Shown here: positions 57,740 to 64,000 of the stretch, in pieces
Numbering within the stretch: position 1 is the first letter of the stretch
Layout: each line of letters opens with the position of its first letter
DNA from: Euglena gracilis
Lineage: Eukaryota > Euglenida > Euglenophyceae > Euglenales
Direction of reading: 5' to 3'
Assembly (NCBI GenBank): GCA_039621445.1
Contig: CP154956.1
Coordinates: 54,173,143-54,237,142, forward strand
DNA length: 64,000 nucleotides
Made by a program: the position numbers and the translations under genes
The notes under the pieces: model-generated
Told to the model about the DNA's origin: nothing
The model's database searches: none
What the model saw: only the letters and a program-made list of their open reading frames with translations

Positions 57740-58340
57740 TGGATGAGTGGGGCAGAAACCTGATCGAAACTCTGTATGGCGTCGCCAGCTTCTCCCCAAA
57801 CCAGTGTCTCAAGACATTGATTCGGGCATGAAACTGGTATATTGTTATTACCATTGGAAAAACTGGCAAAAAATAGGAGCAAAACCTAAAACACGCTAAA
57901 AATGTAAACATCAAACGAGTTGAAACAAATGCGATACTTGTGAAAATATGCCAGGTTGAAAGACACATTTCCCCTATTTTTTCTTATTTGAAAGGCCAAA
58001 ACACCTTGCACGTGTATGTGGACCAAAGAACTGCATCACCCCAAAATGAATGCCAGTTTGGACCAGAAGCGGTAGAAAACTTGTGGGAAAAAAAAAGCCC
58101 AAAATGCCCCGAATGGCCGAACAACTGGCCAAAGTTATCCACCTGGGCTCAAAATATCCCAAAAATGGCCTGGCAACCAGCCAGAAAAAAAAAAGATCAT
58201 AATGCCCGCAATGACCTGAGACTAGCCAACAATAGCCCAAAATGAATTTACCAGTGAACATTGGCCCATGATGAAAAAAAAAACACATAAAATGCCATAC
58301 AAAATCCTGCAATAAAGCATTAGACCACATGTGTCCTGAA
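57740..58340. other. Spacer, no supported gene
   Basis: A plus-strand frame at 57940-58245 (GQNTLHVYVDQRTASPQNEC within it) is weakly protein-like without a clear start. Nothing else recognised. Confidence 0.3.
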
Positions 58341-58346
58341 GGCGTA

Positions 58347-58500
58347 TCCAAGACACCGTCTGGGGCCGGTGTCTTGGACGGTAGCTTGGTGGTCGTCCTG
58401 TTGGGTCGACCGAGCCTAGGAGGGTCAACTAGCATCGATAAGACGGGGGGGGGGGGAGTTTCTGTTGGGTCGACCGACTGGTTCGGTCGACCAACAGTCT
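58347..58500. repeat. Two hairpins, CAAGACACCG and GTTGGGTCGACCGA types
   Basis: TCCAAGACACCG pairs with CGGTGTCTTGGA (58347-58378), and CTGTTGGGTCGACCGA pairs, with one unpaired G, with TCGGTCGACCAACAG (58462-58497). Related GTCGACCCAACA words recur at about 58393 and 62238. Confidence 0.7.
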
Positions 58501-59329
58501 CTTAGGCGGCCGAATTCGCACTTAAGGGTTTTTCCTTTAGAATTTGCGCATTTGCGCAAATGCGCAAACTTACGAAATTCCTGGACCCTGTACCCTGGCA
58601 CACGGAACACGATTTATGAACCATTACAACCCTGTGTTGGAGGGATGTAACTACCTGTAATTTGGTGTAAATGCTGCTTACCAAGTGACGCGAAGAGGGC
58701 AGAGGGTGAGACTGGTGCTGTTGTATGTCAAACAGGAGAGAGGCACACACCCCTTGTTACGACACTTGGAAATGGTGCTGACGTGTTGGCTGAACTGGCT
58801 GTGATACTGCCGCCGCTGGTAAGAACACATGGAGCCTCATTAGATCACACACCACAGACAGACAGACTACGTTCCCCAGCCGTCACACAACTGATGTGTG
58901 TTTGTGGGCGCAATTGCGAAAATAAAAAACAATTGTGTTTATGGGCGCATTTGCGCAAATATAACGTAAACCGATGATGTTAAAATGACGTGTTGGTAGG
59001 CACAAATGCGCCGATAAACAAATTTGTTTGTGTGCGCATTTGCACAAAAGCGCGCACAAAAGAGTTATATTTATTTGCGCAAATGCGCAAATAAACATGT
59101 ATGTTTACTTTCCATGTTAAAAGAACCTATGAAGACCATGACCCTAGGAGGTTTTAAAAACGTGATGGGCGTGTTGGTGCGCGCAAATGCGCAAATAAAA
59201 ACAATTACGTTTGTTTGCGCATTTGCACAAATGCACAAATAAACATTTAATACACCGCTTCAAAATGATGTGTTTCAGCGAGCCTTAACGCAAACAAACA
59301 AAATTTGTTTATTTGCGCAAATGCGCACA

Positions 59330-59860
59330 CCAACAAATATCGGTTGTGCGATACCATCTCCTCGTCCGTGACAGCTGGCGAACGCAATTCCTCACGCCAA
59401 CCATTGATTTGCACCACAATCTGACAATTATGTGGTGATGAAATTTGTGGTGAGAGGTAGTAGTGTGTAGTGTTCACTGATACACGGCATCTGACTGGCG
59501 AAAATTTGCCTGCCTTACGTGTGTAAATCTGCACTGCTGTTACCCGGCCCGAACGGCCTGTTCCTTTGGCGTCATCTGTTTGGCAATTAAACGTCATGAA
59601 TTGATGACGTGCAAACGACCTGTGACTGTTCGACACCTTTTCTGTATCAGTACTGCGTTGCAAGACAAAAAATTTGGCACCTGAAACACCCGGGATGCGT
59701 CAGGCTGGAGTCCGTTTTCTAATTTTTCTCCACCATTTTCCCCTTGAAAAACGTAAAACACACCAGTTTTTGTGCATAATTTGGGGGGAGTGAGTCCCAC
59801 CGCTTTGATGCACCCAATCCAGTGGTAATGGTTCACCACTTCCTTGCACCCAAAATAACG
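59330..59860 (-). pseudogene. Coding-like remnant inside the palindrome field
   Basis: Two minus-strand frames overlap at about 59,600-59,660. The upstream one (59839-59594) reads KTGVFYVFQGENGGEKLENG, then LQPDASRVFQVPNFLSCNAV. The downstream one (59663-59340) reads SHRSFARHQFMTFNCQTDDA, GRVTAVQIYTRKAGKFSPVR and PHNCQIVVQINGWREELRSP. Together they suggest one gene with a single shift, cut on its left by the palindromic repeats. No family is recognised. Confidence 0.35.
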
Positions 59861-59893
59861 GGTGGTTGAGAGCTACCTCTCTCCGGCTGCTGG

Positions 59894-60202
59894 TTGCCAT
59901 GCACTGGCACCACGTTGTCCCCCCAGTCTTACACCCCGGTTGCAGGGTATAACGTGGCCACTAAAGCTGGGTGTTGTTGTACCGGGGAGGTGGATGCCGT
60001 TCTGGTGGGTGCTGAAGCATCAGCAGCTGGTGGGGCTGCAGCAGCAAAGCCGAGGCCGCAGGCCAGTGGCAGGGCCCTTGGGATCCTAAAATTGGTGCCG
60101 GCGGACGTGTACCGTTACTGGGCGGCTGCGCACCCACCTTCAGGTGATCCGCTGTCTCCACCTTTTGTTGGACCTGTCAATGGTTCAAAAACGGCACCAT
60201 AA
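59894..60202 (+). other. Open frame of doubtful coding value
   Basis: An ATG-started frame of 102 residues is Ala/Gly/Pro-rich. The minus strand is open as well. No motif was seen; I mention it only because it covers an otherwise blank stretch. Confidence 0.2.
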
Positions 60203-61499
60203 CAACATATACTGGGGGATATGGTGTGGTCATTTGGGTTGAACCCATTCATAAGCCACTAAGGGTGGTTGTTGAAGCGCCAAATGAAATCGCTTTTTAT
60301 TCCTCCTTTGGTGGTTCATTTGCGCATTTGCGCGCATCACGTTGTTTTATGGGCGCAAATGCGCAAATAAAAACAATAAATTGTACAGTTTCTTCATGCA
60401 GTTTATTTGCACATTCGCCCACAAACAACGTGATGCGCGCAAATGCGCAAATAAACCACATCTGCTGTCGGTGTTTGACGGTTGTGTTTCCGTCACACTG
60501 TTCTTCTTTGTGTTTATTTGCGCACTTGCGCAAATAAACAAAGAGCATGTTTGTTTGTGCATTTGCGCAAATGCGCGCATAAACATACATTTGTTTGTGC
60601 GCGCATTTGCGCCCATAAGCTTGTGCGTCGACAAACAGTGTGACAGACCCACCAACTGCACGGCCCGTTGGTCTGCGCACTCACAACTCTTTTGTCACCG
60701 TTTTTCAACGGCGTCAGTTCATGGGTGCCAAAGCCCAATCCTTGAAGGGCATGTTTATGTTTGTTTGCGCAATTGCGCAAATAAACATAAACATGTTGGT
60801 GCGCGCATTTGCGCAAATAAACACAATTTTGTCCTTCCAGTGTTGGGCTTCTTCCGCCGGGTTCTTTGCCACACAACTGGTTGTGCGGATCCCGGGTATA
60901 AGCCGGGTGTGAGACACCCGTCCCCTTCACTCCCTTCATTCCGTGTGGCCCCTATTTCTTCCCCTCTGCGCTTCCCTTGCCAAACACCCCGCACTCACCT
61001 TCCTTCCCCAGCGTCCTTCCCGCCGGCTTGGTCACACCACACCCACACCCCCCGGCACTTCCTCCCCGCGCTTTAACAAACAGCCCAAAAACATCACACC
61101 AAGGCGTCGCAAGCAAAGCAGTCCGGCAAAAACCCAGGACACACACCGCCAGCAGCTCGGGCACACCCGGGGACACAGCCGAAAGAAGCAACAAGGGCAG
61201 TAAAGGTCCCGTTCCTTTGGTGCTTTTTTGCGTTTTTTTCAGTGTGGGCCGGCAAGGTCCCGGGGTTTCGACGTGCAAAGTCCATTTCCGGACACCCCAA
61301 AAACACCATTTTTTGCCAAAGTCCCGGGAGTCTCCCAACCAAAAACAGAATTTTGCTCATTTTTTGCACTCTCTTGTCCACGTGTTTTCAAACCCCCCTG
61401 ACCTTCACAGCCGAAACAAAGAAGAATCAAAAAATTTGGAAATTTGCGCAAATGTGCAAATAAAAATAAAAAAGCTTAAATGCGAATTAGGCCGCCTAA

Positions 61500-61640
61500 G
61501 AGTCTTTTTTCCGGCGCCAGGGTCACTCAAGCCACTTTTTGCCCACTCCTGGCCGATCCCCCCCGGTGGGGGGGGGAGGGTCCGGGCCAAAAACCAGTCA
61601 GCCACTCTGAAAAAACCAGTCACCCCCTCGGGGGGGGGGG
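61500..61640. repeat. Block inverted relative to 62.80-62.91 kb
   Basis: CCGGCGCCAGGGTCACTCAA, GCCACTTTTTGCCCACTCCT and GGCCGATCCCCCC here are the reverse complement of GGCCAGGAGTGGGCAAAAGT and GGCTTGAGTGACCC at 62840-62875. The two inverted blocks bracket about 1.2 kb. Confidence 0.8.
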
Positions 61641-61879
61641 GGGTCGGTCAGTGCTTAAACAATTGCTTGATTGGGGCCCTCGAACAATTGAGCAGCAAAA
61701 ATAATTTGCCCCCCAAAACGGGTTGGAAACACAACAGATTTTGTTATTTTGGGGCCTTCGAAAAGTTCAGCAGCAAAAGCATTTTACAACCCAAAATTGG
61801 TGGCTAACACAACAGACTTTGTTCTTTTAGGGCACTTAACGACTTCAAATATCAATTTTTAAATTTTTTATTATTACAC

Positions 61880-62115
61880 AGAACATGTCGCCCCTTGATT
61901 TGAAGCAATTCTCAAGGGCTTCTGACAGAGTGCCACAGATTTCAGCCACGATCCATAATACTCTGATTCTGTGATTCTGGGGGATCGCATATTCCAAATA
62001 TTTTTCAGAAAATCAAATCTGTGATCGCGGATCGTCAGATTCCACAGTTCAGTTGCGATGTCGCCCTTCGATCGAAAGCAATCTTCAAGCGCTTTCAACA
62101 GATGGACACAGATTC
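61880..62115. repeat. Direct repeat about 171 bp apart
   Basis: GTCGCCCCTTGATTTGAAGC (61888) and GTCGCCCTTCGATCGAAAGC (62059) start two diverged copies that both continue through a TTCAAGCGCTTT or CTCAAGGGCTTC segment to CACAGATT. The middle holds GATTCTGTGATTCTGG. No coding evidence. Confidence 0.65.
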
Positions 62116-62304
62116 TGACGAAAATTTCGGAACTCTCATTTCTGGTGGTCTTTATCCATTTTGGTCATTTTTTGACCCTTCTAAATTTTCGAAACCTGGG
62201 CCATTTGCACATCAGACTGTTGGGTTGACAGACTGCGTCGGTCGACCCAACATGACCCCCTCCCCAGCCAACGTCGGGGAGCCGGGGAGATGCGAACCCG
62301 GGAT

Positions 62305-62790
62305 GTCATGGGCAGGCACCAGGGGATTCCTGACGGGTTATAAGAGAGGGGGGTAATAATCATATGTGACCCTGCATATGCCTTACTCAAAGGATTTTTG
62401 TTTGGGGCCCTCCAACATTTACACAGAGAAGAGCTGGTACAAAAAAATTCGTGCCGGGGGCAATTTCCCGCAATTTCCCCCAGTCCAACCCCGACCCACC
62501 CACCCCAAAACCCTCCACAATTGACTGAAACCTTGAATTTTTTTTTTCATTTTTCACCCCTCCCATGGGGGTTCAAGCAACTTGAACTCTCTTCAAAGGG
62601 GGGGGGGTGTCAGTCAAGCCTGGTGTCACAACGCTTTGTCTTGGCAGGAGTGCAGGTGCATGATGAACACTGCTGCACAATGAAAAAGGTGAAAAAATTT
62701 GGACGTCTTTTTTTTACAGCAATGAGGACGTTCTAGGAAGGCATTGAAGGAAGTTACATGCAACGTGCATTTTTTGCATTGCATAGTTTG
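62305..62790. repeat. Block duplicated at 50.5 kb (copy 2)
   Basis: 62307-62635 matches 50505-50835 in direct orientation. 62645-62790 matches 50870-51030 in inverted orientation, with GTGCAGGTGCATGATGAACA at the joint. It is adjacent to a segment that is inverted relative to 61.5 kb, so several rearrangements overlap here. Confidence 0.85.
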
Positions 62791-62956
62791 AGTGACTGAC
62801 TGGTTTTTGGCCCGGACCCCCCCCCCACCGGGGGGGGTCGGCCAGGAGTGGGCAAAAGTGGCTTGAGTGACCCCAGTGCCGAAGGCGCCGGAATTTTTTT
62901 TTGTCCAAAATGGCCTAAAGTGACTGGAAAGTGGCCGTTTTTCTGAGTGGCCGACC

Positions 62957-63090
62957 CCCTGGGGGGGGGGGGGGGGGGTAGTGACTGGCAAGCACCTACA
63001 GTTGACCCCCAGATTTTCGCCATTTTCGGCCATTTTCGGCCATTTTCGGCCATTTTCGGCCATTTTCGGCCATTTTCGGCCATTTTTTCC
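62957..63090. repeat. Oligo-G run and CATTTTCGGC decamers
   Basis: A run of about 18 G (from about 62961) is followed by seven 10-bp CATTTTCGGC units (about 63020-63085). Confidence 0.9.
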
Positions 63091-63150
63091 TATAGGTGGG
63101 GAGTAAAGCTGCCTTAAAATTCTTTCACACCAACAATACATTTTGATCAT

Positions 63151-63378
63151 TCAGTCAACATGAAAGCAGCCGTGACAAGCTAACGCATTCAAAGAGGTCC
63201 GTTTGGAATGGGGTGCTCGGGGATTAAAGAGGTCAAAGAGTTTTTTGTTGCAATATGCAAATGCAAGGTTTTGGGAATAAGCTTCTTTTTTCCTGCCAGA
63301 GAGGCTCTTGTCCACTTTGGTCTTTTTTTTTGCTGGGGGTTTTTGGGACGCTTCATGAGAGTGGTTGGCACATGACAT
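63151..63378 (-). CDS. Small Lys/Ser-rich ORF
   Basis: From ATG at 63378 (minus) it reads MSCANHSHEASQKPPAKKKT, then KVDKSLSGRKKEAYSQNLAF and AYCNKKLFDLFNPRAPHSKR, about 75 residues. The basic segment could be a nuclear-localisation-like stretch. No family. Its start lies 10 bases from the plus-strand ATG of the next feature, so at most one is likely to be right. Confidence 0.3.
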   Translation of the reverse strand: MSCANHSHEASQKPPAKKKTKVDKSLSGRKKEAYSQNLAFAYCNKKLFDLFNPRAPHSKRTSLNALACHGCFHVD

Positions 63379-63388
63379 ATTAACCACA

Positions 63389-63586
63389 ATGGTGGATGGC
63401 AACACCAAAACTGGTGCTTTTCTCTTCAAGCCTCTTGGAGTGGATGCTTTTCACAAACAACTTCCCCTCACCTATTCCAACTTGATACCCCAAGCAACAT
63501 TGTTTGATGGTGGCACTGTTATATCCCATCCACTTGTGTGCAATAAACCTAATGCAGGAATCACACCTTTAACATACTTTGCCTAA
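63389..63586 (+). CDS. Small ORF, unknown protein
   Basis: From ATG 63389 it reads MVDGNTKTGAFLFKPLGVDA, then FHKQLPLTYSNLIPQATLFD and GGTVISHPLVCNKPNAGITP to TAA 63584-63586 (65 residues). Composition is convincingly protein-like, with no repeat content. No family is recognised. It may be one exon of a larger gene or a transposon fragment. Confidence 0.35.
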   Translation: MVDGNTKTGAFLFKPLGVDAFHKQLPLTYSNLIPQATLFDGGTVISHPLVCNKPNAGITPLTYFA

Positions 63587-63778
63587 TTGCACCTTGTCAC
63601 CACAATTTTCTGAAATGTCATCAAAACCATCGGCTTTGGCCCAAATAACCCATTCGGAGGTGGTTCGTTGAGTAGCATGTGCAAGCAAAGAAAAGCAAAC
63701 AAAAGCAAGCAAACAAAAGCAAGCAAACATGTGATTGGTCCATAATGTTGAAATATTGACATCAAATGTGCTCACCCA

Positions 63779-64000
63779 ATGTCTGCATCTTGTTCAACAT
63801 CGCATCTCGCCCAGCATCTACATCTTGTCCAATATGCAGGCACTGGACAAGATGTAGAAACTGGACAAGATGCAAATGCTGTACAAGATGCAGATGCTGG
63901 ACAAGATGCAGATATTGGACAAGATGCAGACGTTGTTCAAGATGCACTGGACACTGGAGAAGATACCACCATACAAGATGCAGAAATTGCTGATGCAATG
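63779..64000 (+). CDS. Acidic GQDAD-repeat ORF running off the window
   Basis: From ATG 63779 (MSASCSTSHLAQHLHLVQYA) the frame enters about nine 15-21-bp units encoding G-Q-D-A-D, V-Q-D-A-D and variants, then EDTTIQDAEIADAM, and is still open at 64,000. The first 50 bases hold the same units in reverse complement (GCATCTTGTTCAACATC, CATCTACATCTTGTCC), so the locus is an inverted minisatellite. Whether it is translated is unknown. Confidence 0.4.
   Translation, partial: MSASCSTSHLAQHLHLVQYAGTGQDVETGQDANAVQDADAGQDADIGQDADVVQDALDTGEDTTIQDAEIADAM

Larger units (their letters stand above)
58497..61510. repeat. Field of GCGCAAATGCGCAAATAAA palindromic repeats
   Basis: Copies in either orientation, often paired, lie at 58541-58568, 58905-58965, 59001-59096, 59177-59245, 59305-59335, 60317-60375, 60400-60455, 60511-60620, 60758-60825 and 61441-61465. 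The outer edges are inverted relatives of each other: TCTTAGGCGGCCGAATTCGC at 58499 and its complement-type GCGAATTAGGCCGCCTAAGA near 61481. Sequences between copies are unique. No CRISPR features (no constant spacer length). It could be one mobile unit about 3 kb long or repeated insertions of a small foldback element. Confidence 0.75.

Noticed and set aside
60342-61076. 244-residue plus-strand ORF
   Set aside because: Much of it is translation of the GCGCAAAT palindromes (ICANA, CANKH repeats), with a Pro-rich tail; no independent coding signal.
58541-61465. Regularly recurring 20-bp palindromes resembling a CRISPR array
   Set aside because: Spacing runs from tens to about 1000 bases, orientation varies, no cas genes are present and the genome is eukaryotic.
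60977-61807. 276-residue plus-strand ORF
   Set aside because: It crosses the border repeat and G/C runs, composition changes abruptly, and there is no domain.

Overview
The window looks like intergenic, transposon-dominated DNA from a eukaryote with a large, repeat-rich genome, most likely a protist or alga; I cannot name the species. Evidence seen directly: retroelement proteins of three classes, GT-AG-bounded exon-like segments, AATAAA-type signals, tRNA-derived SINE-like units, and long microsatellites (AT, CT, GT, TAG, TTG). Nothing looks like a bacterial operon, and no rRNA or intact tRNA gene was found.

Layout. 1-2790 is a truncated copy of a DIRS1-like (tyrosine-recombinase) retroelement on the minus strand, carrying a tRNA-Val-like SINE-type dimer. 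2.8-7.6 kb is microsatellite and minisatellite DNA. 7.6-10.29 kb holds exon-like coding pieces on the plus strand, perhaps an old DNA transposon, cut at 10,287 by a longer copy of the same DIRS element (10.29-15.66 kb, minus) with the SINE-type dimer at the same place. A second, different DIRS-like element lies on the plus strand at 15.84-19.33 kb. A chromovirus-type (Ty3/gypsy) integrase with a chromodomain lies on the minus strand at 20.4-22.3 kb, flanked by an inverted repeat. 23.1-25.9 kb has a coiled-coil gag-like ORF joined to a second, decayed chromovirus pol 3' end (25.9-28.1 kb).

28.2-34.7 kb is the most unusual coding stretch. About 6 kb in one reading frame, broken only by a few in-frame stops, encodes Pro/Thr/Gln-rich and compact domains that I do not recognise; short UNCG-type hairpins flank it. 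34.97-38.4 kb is a third DIRS copy (minus), interrupted by a SINE-type unit and a coiled-coil ORF.

38.4-58 kb is mostly low-complexity and repeated DNA with scattered short exon-like segments on both strands, several bounded by good splice sites and ending in a stop. They look like fragments of intron-bearing genes and cannot be assembled into full models by eye. Inside this region (52.29-53.48 kb) sits a compact 1.2-kb element: a tyrosine-recombinase remnant with no reverse transcriptase, between terminal inverted repeats, nested direct repeats and hairpins, and abutting a perfect 48-bp-arm palindrome. This is my best candidate for something undescribed. A hAT dimerisation-domain fragment is at 54.55-54.80 kb. 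58.5-61.5 kb is a field of GCGCAAATGCGCAAATAAA-type palindromic repeats bounded by inverted copies of one flank. 62.3-62.8 kb duplicates 50.5-51.0 kb. The window ends in an acidic 18-bp-type repeat ORF.

The genes do not form a pathway. They are overlapping generations of mobile elements inserted into each other and into older gene fragments. Nearly all coding pieces carry frameshifts or stops; the best preserved are the 20.4-21.9 kb integrase and the 28.7-34.2 kb ORFs.
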